Below are positions 33,882 to 46,430 of a DNA stretch of 64,000 nt, piece after piece. Where the stretch lies: the NCBI GenBank assembly GCA_021234155.1, contig JAJEKV010000052.1, forward strand, positions 6,293,857 to 6,357,856. Reading direction: 5' to 3'. The stretch comes from Isoetes taiwanensis (taxonomy: Eukaryota; Streptophyta; Lycopodiopsida; Isoetales; Isoetaceae). The notes under the pieces are model-generated. The model made no database searches. It was not told where the DNA came from and was given only the letters and a program-made list of their open reading frames with translations. The first letter of the stretch is position 1, and each line of letters begins with the position of its first letter. A program made the position numbers and the translations under genes.

Positions 33882-36299
33882 CTCTGCAACCCACAACCTT
33901 CCTGATCCGTCTGGGAAGAAGGTGTATAGCTTGGTGCCAAAGGTGGAGCTGCGCCCTGCGGCCTTGGGCAATGGCGAGCTGCCAAGCGGTTCTTCAATTT
34001 TGCCTGGTTGGGTGATGGGACAGCCAGCTAACGGCTGTGCCATCAAAAGAGCAGAGTCCTACCTCGCAGTAAAATGATGAAGCCGCAAGGCCCCTTCTAA
34101 TTTCGCTTGCTGCGTATGTCGATGGCTATGAAGTGAAGCCGCTACGCACAGCGCTGGCTTCAAATTTATTGTGGCTTTATGGTCCTTCAAAACAGTGGAG
34201 CCCTCTTCCTTCGCCTTTGTTTTGTGCTTGCTTTTTATTATGTCTTGAGGAAGGCAACAAGAAAGGGAGGGGTGCAGGAGGCCGCGAAGCTATCCATGTC
34301 GCGTTCGATACTCCGCCATATCCGCTATTGCAGATGCATCCCATCCGGCTATTTTCATGCATGGCACTGTAGGGCTCTGGATGCATCGAAGAGTTCTCCT
34401 ACCATCCCCTAATTCTATGAGTTAAAGAATGGCATGTTCGTCGCATTGAAGCTCGGCATGACGCGGCTCTCAGCTTTATTAGGGCCCTATCATTTTTACG
34501 TAAGATGCATATCGCTGGGTTTCGAGAGGGTTCCTCCGCATCACCGGCGTCCGGGTAATGTCCTAAGAGCACGCTGAAAGGCAATCAATGAAGCTATCAA
34601 GAGAAACTCCAACGCTATGCTCAGGTGTGGTTTTGTCCGAAGGTGCCAGGAACACGAAATTCCACCGCTTTGAAGGGACGATGTGGGCTACCGTGATGTA
34701 GCGGATATCGAAGGTGCATTATTCCCGCCATCTCAAAGATAATGTGAATGATTCCATCGATAGAAAAGGGTGCGAATCGCATCGGCATAAAAGCATACTA
34801 AGGGCTCCCCGGTGGTTCTGGAGCAACTATAACATCCTCAATAAGGTCATGACGTACCAGCAGATGTCGTGGCCAATAATCGAAGCTCCACTTTCAATTT
34901 TAGCCAGAAATGGACAGGTTTTGTAAATTACACCATCCAGCAGAAATTTCGACAACCTCTGCCAAAGCCCACAACACAGTGGTCCGGTGGGTGTTCTAGA
35001 GGATCCTCTTGAACCATGCCCTTCATCGGCGCCTTCGTGAAGGTCCCAACAACCAGAAGCCCGCCAAATTGCTATGTGCCGCTTGAGAGAAATGGACTTG
35101 GCGTATGGTAACGATGACTTCATCTTTGTTGATGAGGCCGATGAGAATTTCCATGACCTTGTGACCCCCATGTTCAGCCCCGAAGCTTGTGATAATTCGG
35201 GATCATGATGGCGAATTATATTCTAGTCTACATAGAGACTACAACATGGCTGGCATAGTCCTGCTTAGATATCGCATCGTACGCTTCCTTTTACGTGGTT
35301 GCTTTTCAAGGTAGTTTGAAATGGAGATAGATGCTTAATGCCCAGCATTTTTAAAAAATTAACAAGTGTCCCCACATAGATCCTTCTGCTGGATCGGGCT
35401 TCTAGCATTGAGCCCTCTCTCATCCACATGCTCGATTTATCCACCGAGCTGGAGGAGACATTCGGCCGAGGAATCTGCTAGATAGCTAGTCTTCGATTTG
35501 GCAAATCTTTGAACAGCGACATGTCAATGCATATTCTCAAAGGCCAAGTAGTTTTTACTTAGCAATTGATACGCTTACAGCTCTAGGCCATGGGATAAGA
35601 CGAGTTGCCAAGCATCCGAAAGCTTCATACCTTAGGTTTACATGAGCCTGGCGCACTGGCTATAGGAGATCCGCAACGGATAGCGCCATAAGGCAAAGCT
35701 CGCCTGAGACGGTAACTAAGTTCATGCTTATGTCCTCTTTCCTCCGTGACTTTATCATCCCACATGAATGGTATATATACCGCAAGTTCTTGTAAAGAAA
35801 TAGCCGCTTCGCTTACTTTGCTTGCTTTCTTTGTGGTAATCGTGATATACATTCTTTGTATAATCATGAAGCTTACGGTACCCCGTGAGAGCCTCCTTAC
35901 GCAACACCCCACCCCATACCGACTCGATACCAAAGGGTTCAAATCTTCCTGCAACAGTATATATTTTAAGAGCAGGTGTCAGCTATCCGATGGTCCCAAT
36001 AATGATAATATACACAATAAATGATAATAATAATGCCTCAGCAGAAGAAGGCAAGGAGCATTACTTGTAAAGATTTTGAAGTGGCAACAAATGACCCTGC
36101 ATGTCTAAAATTTTAATATGTACACCGTAACGAAGTCGACCGCATCATATGCAGGAGGTATCTTCACCGAACCAAATGTAAACAAAATAGGAAACTACGT
36201 CCAAACGCATTAGGAATATCGCTTTAGCTATGGAATGTTATGGTTTCACGTAGTTTCAAAAATTGAAGTTGCATTAGTCCCCTATGCCATAATTAGATA
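33882..36299. other. Unassigned; one acidic coding-like scrap
   Basis: On the plus strand 35074-35208 encodes a 44-residue acidic run beginning MCRLREMDLAYGNDDFIFVD and ending at a TGA. Upstream, from about 34.4 kb, phrases such as GFERVPPHHRRPGNVLR (plus strand) look coding but are broken by stops and shifts. No family is recognised. A 109-codon minus-strand frame at 35625-35954 is likewise unassigned. Confidence 0.35.
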
Positions 36300-37150
36300 A
36301 GCATGATCAGGACACATGAAGGTACTAAACGAGAACTACAAAATGTCTAAAACCCATGCTTGGTAGCCATCTAGTAGGATATCTTTGAATCTCGCTACCA
36401 TAGGACCTATATTAAGTGGAGGGGTTATATTGCCCAAGAATAGCCAACTAGACCCAAGCTTCATTATCAAAGACATCATCAAATTGGGGTGGCCATTAAG
36501 CAAGCCTATCAAGAGATTCAATAAATCTAAAACCAATAAAGTCAGTTGACGATAGCTCAATATGTTTGCACTTGAAGAAATTCAGATGACCAACAAATTG
36601 ATCAAAAACCAGCCATTTCTGATCATAATCATTTTCTTTTTTAGACCTATGAGACATAACACATGTAGCCAATACCATGAACAGAAATTTTAAATTTGAA
36701 GCACTCATATTCCTTTTTCCGATAGTAATTGCATTTATATACTTCCAAATAATTCATGCCACGGCAATATATTTTCCCGTTAATAAAAGACGTTCCCCCT
36801 TTAAGAAAGTCACTATATCCCGTGTTCAATTTATAACGAGCTTAATACATAATGTCTTTCAACCATAACCAAAAGGGAGTTTATTCCTCGACACTGTCAT
36901 ACCGGGATGAAGGCCTCTCTTAATAGTGTTACTTCACATTTGCATCAAAATTTTAAGTTCTTCACCGCGGAAGCATTTAGAAGGAATGGTTAAATGAAGA
37001 GTTAACCAAGTTAACAATTGAATTTTAGGTTGACAATTAGACTTCCAGTAGTTTTTTGGAATTCTAATGAACTCATTAGAGGCAACCATCCATTTAGAAG
37101 GCAATTTATCATTTAGTAAAGCGAATCGGCAGCTTAACCACCGGCCATCG
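36300..37150 (-). pseudogene. Broken coding-like remnant, family not recognised
   Basis: On the minus strand near 37110-36950 the sequence reads KWMVASNEFIRIPKNYWKS, followed by a further stretch, QLLTWLTLHLTIPSKCF, without a stop. Farther along, 36660-36500 reads KKENDYDQKWLVFDQFVG and 36530-36340 reads SWLFLGNITPPLNIGPM. Frames change several times. The repeated coding character over 0.8 kb is unlikely by chance, but I cannot name the protein. It lies downstream of the LINE remnant on the same strand and could be another retroelement; no diagnostic motif supports this. Confidence 0.3.
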
Positions 37151-38899
37151 CTTCCCTTTGTATCTAGTTGGCAGAATCATTAACATTGCATATGCCAACA
37201 CTTCCACTTCTGGCCCCTGCAAAGATATAATGTATATGCTGAAATTTATCGCAGCTGGCCAAGGTCACTGTGACCATTTCTTGCACCTGTTTAAGGGAAG
37301 TGAATATCGCCTTTACTTTGTGAGAGAAAATCAACAAGATAACCGTAATAAAAAATGCACCCTCAAATCACACTAAATACTTCTGCAATAGTGCACCGGC
37401 ACCAAACACGGTGCCCTTTGTTTCCAGGAAATTTAATGCAAAGAATAACGTCTTAAGAGTGAAAGAATGGGAGTACAAACCATAGCGCCTGTGGCACGCA
37501 GATCCTCTCTCAAGCTATATATGAAATCAAAGGGTTTTTCAAGAACCCATAAATTCTATACCAAGAGCTATGAGTGTTCTCCCCGAGCAAATTCTTAGTT
37601 CTAATCCACAATGCAACTACACCAATATGAGTTTTTTACCGGATTTTCAAGAATTTAAAAAACGTGTATAAAATTTTGCTATATTTATTTGATTTCCAGC
37701 GAATTCGCATCGCTAATTCCGGCTAGAAGCATAGCCAAAATCGTGGGCTCACTGGTGTAAATTTAAGTCTAAGTGGTTTGATAGCGCATCCCATTCCTTT
37801 AAAGCAAAAAAAAGAAAAAAACAAAAACAACAACACAATAAACCGACTTCAAATTGGGCGCATTAGTAGTTTGGGTCCTTGCCTGGCGAATGCACAACTG
37901 CAGCCCTTTGCAAGCTAGAGCTTGTTGCCTAACAGCTTAAGACGTGGGTTTCTTCCTTAACAACCGTAACCTGTACCACCAGGCTCAAATTACTCTATTT
38001 GTGGCACCGCTTTGGCGAGCTGGCGCTGGGCTTTCCCCTTCTTTCTTCACACACAGATGTCGCTTTCATTCAACTCTGACCCTACTTTGTGCTCTTAGAC
38101 GAAAGCGGACATCCTGCAGTCAACCCAATCACATCCGCCATTTCAGATCCAGCCAGCGCCTTTCTTCCTCCAGATCCCGGCGGGTAATCCCGATCTAGCC
38201 CTTGCGCTAAAAGTGCTTTAGGGCTTACGTGAAGCAGCAGCGCTACCGGAATGATGATTGGTTTTGCAAATCCATTTGCGGTGATCGATTTCTTTCTAGA
38301 AGTAGATGTCATTCACAAGAACATGCTTATTTTGCCGAGTTTTCTGTTTGGCCATGCTCCGGCATTTTGCAAAGAGATTTGCTTGCTTGTTTTAGAGATT
38401 TTAAATCCGCCTTAAATCTTGTATAAGAACAGATTTAGAGCCCATTCATCACTCGCAGCATTTTCACCGGAAATTTGAGCTCAGTGTTGATAATATCTCG
38501 ACCATTGAAGGTTCTACTTTAGAATTCTCGATGAGCGACAACTTCTACAAGACTTCCTCGTGGCTTTGCCGCTGCAAGTAATCACTTCTGGGCCGGTGGC
38601 TACTGACCCTATCAGTTGAATATTCCCTCCCGACATGGATAATAATATGCAAATGGTAATTTTACATAGGATGTGATAATAATAATAATAATATGTCAAC
38701 ATAAGAAGAAATGTCAGTAATTTCATTCCAAGTTGTCCATAATCTTCTCATAATTCCTGGCAAGACTTAAGAATACAACTCCCCTCGTGATTTTCCCTAT
38801 CATCTTCGGCATTTTGAAAGTGTTCCTTCTTCAACAAAACAACAGTAGCCATTTTTGCTAGAGATTATGGACTAGAAAATAGAGAAGGAATCGTTGTCT
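37151..38899. other. No supported gene; short (AAT)n tract
   Basis: Contains a simple repeat of about six TAA/AAT units at 38675-38693. Frames at 37944-38426 on both strands overlap one another and have no motif. Confidence 0.5.
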
Positions 38900-40190
38900 T
38901 CTTGAAGTGACCTCCGTAGGTAATAAAAAGTTGGTGCCATAAATATCCATGCTTTTAAATGGCACGGTTCATCAAACTGAGGTGCATTTGGAGCAACATT
39001 AAAAGACTGGAAGGCGTAATCAAGTAAAAAATGATGGCAATTCCTTCCGCTAGTTGATCAAGGCTTTTTTGTAAACTGGTTTCTATGAAGCCACGATGAA
39101 TGATAGCCATTGAGGCGCTTCCTGTGAGCAACTTAGCACCTAGAGCTTGAGATTGATGAAACAAAGATTTGCAACCTAAGCCACTCTGGTCTTTATCATG
39201 AGCCAGTTCCTTCCAATCAGGACAATGCATGCCAGATCATATAAAATTTCTTACACATCTCCAAATAAGGGTATAAGATTTCTTGTCAGCAATTAAAATA
39301 GATGACAAGTAAATATGGATGCTAGCCAAGATAGAGTTTGCCACAACAATTTTCCTAAATCTACATAAAATTTTGCCTCATCGATCAAGTTTTTTGATTC
39401 TACTTCATGACACTACCTGCCTCAGAATGGGTATATTAAGTAATGGGAGCTGCGCGGCTTATTCTCTACCAGTCACAATGAAATTCTTTATCGAGGTGAT
39501 CAAGATTATCCCTTTAATAGAACTCTTATCCACATTAAGGGAAATCCCAGAAGCAATGCTAAATAAGTTAATGCAATCAAAGAAATTATTTATGATCTCT
39601 TTATCTGCCTTAAGCATGATGAAAGTATCATCTCGCGATAATCGGAAACAACCAACTGCTCACCTAAATTTGCACATACACTCCAAGGATCCGGGATTGA
39701 AGATTAAAGGCAGAATTAGCCTAGCAAAATCTTGAATAGTTAAGAAAAGATAGGGTGCAAGAGGCATCCTTATCTAACCCCCCTTTTGATGGGAAAAATT
39801 AGTAGGTGTGCCATTGTTGGGCATTATTGTTCAAGCACATAGTTCTTTTAACTACCTATTTATTAATACCAATACAATCTATTGCATGTTCCTGAAATCT
39901 CAAATCATATGCCTCTTTAAAATTTAACTTAAGAAGCAAGCAAATTTGATTGGATATTTTGTTCCAATGTAAGGCTTCATTGACTACAACATAGTTATTC
40001 AAAATGAATCTTTTAGACACGAAAACAGATCTGCAATTATCTTTGCCACAATCTTATAAGTAGTATTAGTTAAAAGTATCACTTCCATTTACAAGATTGA
40101 CTTTTGGAGATAAAGAGGAAATCTACCGAGGGCCGGAGGCAGTTCCATGTATCACTAATATCCTCTAACAACTAAGGCAAGGTCATGCTT
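38900..40190 (-). pseudogene. LINE (non-LTR retrotransposon) reverse transcriptase remnant
   Basis: Read on the minus strand, the order of RT features matches plant L1-type LINEs. A fingers segment TNTTYKIVAKIIAD lies at about 40070-40030. The motif A region LLKLNFKEAYD lies at 39936-39904 (the catalytic Asp of the usual LDF is Asn here). A motif B-like GVR*GCLLHP lies at about 39782-39753, where an expected Gln codon is TAA. Motif C RDDTFIMLKADKE starts at about 39635, followed by FSIASGISLNVDKSS (usual YADD is SRDD). The C-terminal LINE region follows: NSILASIHIYLSS (39339-39301), then WKELAHDKDQSGLGCKSLF and QALGAKLL (39230-39130). Several in-frame stops and frame changes and the altered catalytic residues show it is dead. 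The endonuclease domain is not found upstream, so the copy is 5'-truncated near 40.19 kb. Confidence 0.85.
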
Positions 40191-43094
40191 AACCTTACCT
40201 TTGCACCGGTCCTTAGGTTTTTACAATTGTCAGGCTTAGTTGAAGCTACTGGTTTTAGTTGAAGGTTAGATTACCTTGCACCAACCTTTAAGTTCTACAA
40301 AGTTTATAGCTCACGTACAGTTAAGTTAGTAATATCAGAGCTCGCCATGTGTCAAGCATTTTAGTTAAATGTAAGTTAATTTTATTTAAATGAAAATACC
40401 AAATGACAAACATAGCGAAATTATTAGTAAATATAAAATAAAATTAACTCCACCAGCACCTTAGTAAAGGTCATTTTGACGTGTAGTCTACTATATCAAG
40501 ATTTTAATGTGCCATCTTATTTATTGAGGCATGTTGCAGTTAGGTTAGTTTAAAAACAACTTTAGTCTACATGTGGAACTCACAGGTGGCTGCATGAGCA
40601 TTAAAATCGCTGTATGAGACGGTTGTAAGGCTAATTTTAAGGAAGCTTTAACTAAGTTTATTCTAATAAATTTGTTCTGAAGGCATCAACCAGTTAAATG
40701 CTAAATTAATTGAAATGTCAAAATTCACATCCTTAACCTAACGATGTGTGTGAATGCGCCCATAAGCCATCAAAATGTTTGTACACCCAATGACCATATG
40801 GTGTTGAGGTAGAATAACATGCTTATCCCTAATATATAATTGTAATATGCAAGTTAAGGGGCCAGCTTATCCAAGAATTTCTAAAAAAAATTGGCTTCCT
40901 TAGAATTGTACATGTGTATCATACGGAGGGCTCTTGCAGTTTTGGAGGTGCCACATAGGATAGAAAGTTCACTTTAAAGCAGTACGAAGCTTCTAAAATT
41001 GACACGATGCCTAGGATTTTTGGGGGAAGTTCTAGATGACTCTTCTGAGTTAATAAAAGGATAAGGCAGCAGTTGGCACACCAAGATATCGCTAATTCAA
41101 GCTCCATCATCTTCCGTACCAACATCGCTCAAGAGAGAGTGGTCTCCGGCTCTAAGAATCCCCCTACATCACGTAAGATACGGAGATGATGGAGGTTTGA
41201 TTAGGCCTAATGAGACTATAAAGGAAAAAAAATGGCTTAACTCACGAATCAAGATGTTTTATACATTGTGATTGTGCAGCACCAAACATCATTTATTTCT
41301 AATATGCATACGAGATATCCAAAGATTCACAAAGTTACTTTATCTAGCTTTTACTTTTACTCCCTCCATCCACCTATTCATTAATCTTGTGAAGGCGTAC
41401 TCAATCAAACTTAACTATAATTTCTTAGCCAATCTCACTTTTATCAAAAATCATTTAAGAAGTGCCAATAAAACTAAGGATACAAAATTAAACCGGGCTC
41501 CATGTCCTGTGAGGAATCAATCGCGGGCTAAATGTGTTTTAGTAATATCACGGCCCTACATGCCTCAGCTTCGCCAGCTCCCAAGCGGTAATGATGGAGG
41601 AGATTGTGCTGTGATCGCCGAAATTTTATTTGGGGTGGAAATGAGTTAGGAGCAGTTGGTCAAGGTAGCTTGGGCTACGAAAATGCATTGTAGACCCGCA
41701 ACCGACATCTTGGTATGTTGATTTTCACCCCTCCAAAGCGCATATCAAAGTTCATTTTGAGGATTTTCATTGGTAAGGATGTGATTCTCCGGCCTCGAGG
41801 TTGTTGGTGCAAATACCCGCGACATTCTCCCATTTCATTAAGGCCACCATTAAGCTCCTCCTTCCTTGGGCTTTGCTTTATCACATAATCCCATCTTATG
41901 CTCTCCCTTTCTGTGCGCCTGCCGCTGGGACACCGCCGTCTCTCTTTTCCATATTAACTCGAAAGGCATACGTCTTCGCAATTTGTCCACTCCATGCGGT
42001 GGATTCCTTTGTAGTGACAATCTTACAGAATAAAATTTAAGTGTGGAAGAACAACCAAAGACACAACGACGATGGGTAGCGCGCGTTCCGCACCATTCTA
42101 TTGCAGCCTTTGGTATGAGTCCGGGCCCAACCATGTCATAGCTTACTGAACAAAGTTCTTGTTGTACGTGATGGGACAGTAACTGAATCATATTGCTGCA
42201 TTGTTGCCACTGCGGATTCCTCGGGTCCACGCATTTCGAGAAACATGGGGTTGCCACCGATAACTGTTCGCATGGCTTGTGTCTTCTCAGGTATAAATTG
42301 CTTCCATCAAACTCTTCCATCTAATAGGTACCAAACCTCATCCATGTCGGAAAAGTGTTTGATGGGTATGGATAAGTCGCCTTCATCCCAGTAGTTTTGT
42401 GGTGCAAGTGTGATCCAGATGCCCCCGGTGAGTCAATAACAAAGTTGGGGTCCATAAAATGGATAACGGGATTCTCGTGAGCTCCTCATTCCCCATATGC
42501 CAAAGAAAGTGCCGAGTATAATGGTTACCGTTTTCTCGCATTTTGCCAAACATGGTTCTGTTGTTGACCCTATTTGGCGACGCGTTCTCATCTAGCCAAA
42601 GAAATTTTGCTTCATATCTATCATATGATGCTTGGTCTAAACTACTTTAAACGAGTTTTCATCCTTCGCGTACGCTTTTAAGGTCAATCCGAAGAGAAGG
42701 AGGTTGTTTATCTTATGGGCGATACCGGCAGAGATGAGATTGTTCTTCGGGTGCAAAACAAACTTGCTGCGGTTACAATTCTGCCTCTTCGATCAAGAGA
42801 AGGCACCGATCCGCATACTTACCTTCAGATTCATTCTTTGCATAGGCAGTCGGTGGCTCGCTTGGATCGGGTTTGTCCAATCGGGGTTATAATCCTTGCC
42901 TTTTGTATTTTATGTTGCTTTGGTTTTAGTTGGTGAATAAAGCTTATTCCATCCTCTTCAAAAAAGATAAAAAAATAAATAAATATTATGCGTAGAGGCC
43001 CCGCAAGTCTTTATGGTTCATTATTGATGAATTTCTGCAACGAAGGTAAACCATAAAAGCATTTTACAATATATAAAACGAGAAGCAACGTAGA
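40191..43094. other. No supported gene; possible LINE-like 3' tail near 42.7-42.97 kb
   Basis: AT-rich, non-coding from 40.2 to 41.25 kb. Frames of 125 codons (41272-41649, plus) and 156 codons (41850-42320, minus) show no motif. At 42704-42980 a plus-strand segment ends in a TTTTGTATTTTATG-type stretch with AATAAAG and A-rich sequence (42950-42990), like a retroposed transcript end; no coding motif confirms it. Confidence 0.4.
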
Positions 43095-43190
43095 GTGGTT
43101 ACAATACATTATTCTCGACTTTTATTCTATGTAAAATTGAAATATCCTATGTAAAATTGAAAGATATAAGTCAAGCTTTTATACCGTATA
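43095..43190 (+). repeat. Dispersed repeat left of the tandem array (pairs with 49030-49130)
   Basis: Shares GACTTTTATTCTATGTAAAA followed by TTGAAATAT and then a diverged ATAAGTCA...TTTATA...GTATA stretch with 49030-49130, same orientation, about 5.9 kb apart. Confidence 0.7.
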
Positions 43191-43318
43191 TGCCATTTCA
43201 TATTACCTTCTATTGGCTTTTCTACCGCCAATACTCATATCCTATGTAACTTCTCAAGATAAAATCATAGCCGGGCCATGTTCTTCTTCAAGGGTATGTC
43301 TTTATGTTTTTTGTTTTT

Positions 43319-46300
43319 AGGTCCATATTAAGAAGTTTTTCATCACGCCTATAAACACCTATGGCAGTTCCTACCCATTCTAAGCCGTTAAATGGACTAT
43401 AGTGTAAACATGTACCAACAGAAAGTTCTATTAATACGCTCTGGGTTCAATTCATTTAGAATGGGCTCACATGAAATGAAAAAACTCGGCTTCTTTCCAT
43501 CTCAACAGCATTTTCTATAATATGATAGTGGCAGCCTACACATGCAAACTACCCAGCACAAAGAAAGATAAAGGGATATGCTACAACTTGGACCCCCCAA
43601 AATACAATGCTATTAGATATTTAGTTTGTGTAATTCCTCATTGAAAACTTATCATCGATTGCCAAAAACCCCGTTTGGTTTCTTTTGCGAAAACCCCAGC
43701 GGACAAGCCTCACCAAAAGGACTTGACAAACGTGAAGGTCGGTGAAATAATTCCTGTTCACTTAATGAAGAAGTCAAAGCTTCTGCCAACCCGTAATTTA
43801 ATTCCCTTACATCAACACTAGAACAAATGTGAAAAACAAACCTACCAAAGTGGAGGGATCGGATGATGCCGCGCCACGCCGACAACAAAAGAAAACTCCT
43901 GGGTTGGTCACGCCGCTGCAACAAACAAGCTAAAACAATTAAGGGGAGGGCGTTTCAAAGAATAGAATAAAGTACCGTTGAGAAAGAAGAGGAAGTTCCG
44001 ATGATGTTGATGAAGAACCTCGCCACTTAATACAACGATCTTCCAACCAAAGAAAGTATTCAATGCCGACAAGTGAGATGTATAAGCCAGCTTCTCCTTT
44101 CTAGAATCTCGATCCGAGGGCTCGGATCGATGGAATTCTAGAATGGGGCTCCACAGCAACAAAACTTCCTAATAGAACTTACCGGATCAAGGGCTAAGGT
44201 CAAAGGATTATGACTCAAAGAAAAGGCAAGGTCAAGAAAGAACATGCTACAATATGCGCGAAACAAATTAATAACCGCCATGGAAGAAGTTCCCTCCCCT
44301 CGTGATATTTTAAAGAAGAGAATACCAAGGCACCAAAAGAGGTTAAAAATACCCATGTAATTTTCGACGAAGAACCCGGTCAATACAAACTAATTCAAAA
44401 TCCAGAGGAAAGCATGGCGTTTCGCCCCCGTGAATCGGCACCGAGGGCTCGATCGTGATACTAATATAATTCCTAGCAACTCCCATCAAGAAAATTACAT
44501 CTGCGTCTGAACCCCAACAAACAAAATCTTGCCATCACTAGGTCTATATCAACTCACCATACACTCACGACAAACTTTGCGGGATCGTGATACACTTCAG
44601 AGTGCATATCTCTTGCCCGGCGGTACAAAGATGCTTTATATTTTTGTTTTAGGTCCATACGGGCGAAGTCACGAGATACCTGAGTGGCATACCCATACTA
44701 ATAAAAAAAGTTTACTTACGCTTCATTCTGTCATTATATAACCCTCTAGCATCTCCTTATCAAAATGATATCTAAGGTGGTTTGAACCCCTAACCTAAGT
44801 GCACAAATCTTAAGTACTTACAGGGCCATAACAACTTGCCATTGTCCTGAGCAAAACCTTTGTGGTAATACATGCATACTTTGTAAGCGTAGATACCTCT
44901 CGCCTTTATAGGGGAAGTCATTTAGTATTTTATTTTTGTTTAAGGTCCATATTAGGAAGTCACCGACAACTAAGCCTAGTAGTAGACACTCTCCATATCT
45001 TATTCACATCAGTTATGCTTCTAATGGACCATAGTGCGGAACATGCACGTCGCGGAAGTTCTACTAATGGCCGGTTCCATCAGTCATTAAATATGTCCCC
45101 TAGCAACTCCCCATCAAGAAATGACATCTAAGGCAGGTTTAAACAATTGGACTAAACCGCATAAATCTTGTATTACCAAGTTTATATTAATTCGCTACAC
45201 ATCCGCTAGGGGAAAACTTCTGAAGTGTTTACGCGCACACTAAGGAAAGAGGTATCTCCCACCCAAAAAGTCATGGTACGGTTTATGTTTTGTTGTTTTA
45301 GGTCCATATTAGAAGTCACCGTGACAAATACCTTAGTAGTAATCTACATATCCTATCCATATCTATTATACCGAATGGACCATAGTGAACATGTATCAAC
45401 GTAGTTCTTGCGTTCATCATTAATATGAACCTTTAAGAAAGTCCCATCAAGAAAACATCTAAGGCAGGTTTGAACGTCAGGTTCATCATTAATATAACCC
45501 TTAGCAAGTCCCATCAAGAAATGACATCTAAGACAAGGTTCGAACCCCTCGACCAAAGTGCGCACAAATCAACTCGCCAGACATCCGCTGAGCCGGGTTC
45601 ATCATTATCATAACTTTAGCAACTCCCATCATCAAGAAATGACATCTATTAAGTAAGGCTGAACCCCGACCGCGCACAAATCCAGTATCACTACCAACTC
45701 GCCATTACCATCCGGTGGAGCAAAAATACATGTACACTTTGTAGGCAGAGATATCTTCAAAATTCTTAGGGAATATGAGTTTTTCTTTTAAGGTCTATAT
45801 ATTAAGAAGCCATCGTATTGTTTCACAAGGGTATAAATTCTGCCATGATTTTGTCCACTTGGTCGGTTATGAAAATACGTATCAAATGCCTACTATATCT
45901 GGGTTCATCAGCCACTATAACCCCCAGCAACTCCTCTATCAGTTGAAATGGCTATAAGACATGGTTTGAACCCTCGAATTAAAAGTGCACAAATCTTACA
46001 TCACTAGGCCCTGGCAACAAACTCACCACAATGTACCGTTGAGCAAGAATTTGTATAAGGCGTACCGTAGGCGAGAGGGACATTCCTACCCAGGTGCCGT
46101 ACTTTATGTTTTTGTTTTAGGTCCATATTAGGAAGTCACCGATAGCCAAGCCTAGTAGAGACTCCTCCTATCCAACGCCGTTCTATCGACCATAGTAATT
46201 ACGTAACAAATTTAAAGTTCCACTATACGCTTGAGGTTCATCATCAATGTAACCTCTAAACAAATCACCGCTAAATGATGATCTACAAGAGGGTCCGAAC

Positions 46301-46430
46301 CACCGACCAAAGTGCACAAATCTTAGGCATCACTAGGTAGATCTATACCAACTCACCATATAACCCGCTTAAGCAAAACTCTTGTGGTACACGACACTTT
46401 GTAGGTGAGACCAGGTGCCTACGTTATAAA
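43319..46430 (-). repeat. Tandem array of 290-490 bp units with tRNA-like A and B boxes
   Basis: The anchor AGGTCCATATTA (or a close variant) occurs at 43319, 44651, 44943, 45300, 45791 and 46119. Between anchors the same order recurs: GGACCATAGTG, AGTTCT, GGTTCATCA, TAGCAACTCCCATCAAGAAA, GACATCTAAGGCAGGTTTGA, GTGCACAAATCTTA, CACTAGGTCTATA, CCAACTCACCAT and ACTTTGTAGG. On the minus strand each unit carries TGGTATAGACC, one base off the pol III A-box consensus, and about 44 bases later GGTTCGAACC, a near-perfect B box; 44 bases is the spacing found in tRNA genes. At least seven units have recognisable versions, at about 44500-44566, 44778-44840, 45135-45203, 45536-45585, 45660-45712, 45963-46028 and 46293-46368. 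The unit near 45.3-45.79 kb contains an internal duplication, and the first unit is split by an insertion (43454-44462). The array is best described as tRNA-derived (SINE-like) units in tandem. Confidence 0.75.
43454..44462. mobile_element. About 1-kb insertion splitting the first array unit; inverted-repeat family
   Basis: Array sequence stops at GGGTTCA (about 43453) and resumes at ACTAATATAATTCCTAGCAA (from about 44463). The insert starts ATTCATTTAGAATGGGCTCA and CATGAAATG, resembling the left arm at 22.57 kb. It holds the family hairpin core at 44105-44145 (GATCCGAGGGCTCGGATCGA) and ends, in inverse orientation, with a diverged core (44420-44462). Frames inside (43652-43924, 43908-44162, 44138-44383, all minus) have no recognisable transposase motif. 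Exact ends are uncertain by about 10 bases and no clear target duplication is seen. Confidence 0.55.

Noticed and set aside
35625-35954. Possible organelle-derived fragment, judged from sequence feel
   Set aside because: No mitochondrial or plastid gene can be recognised, so nothing supports the idea.
41850-42320. 156-codon minus-strand frame
   Set aside because: No recognisable motif, and surrounding sequence offers no exon signals or related copies.
45536-45585. A genuine tRNA gene in the tandem array
   Set aside because: A and B boxes are present but no acceptor stem or anticodon arm pairs properly; a tRNA-derived repeat fits better.
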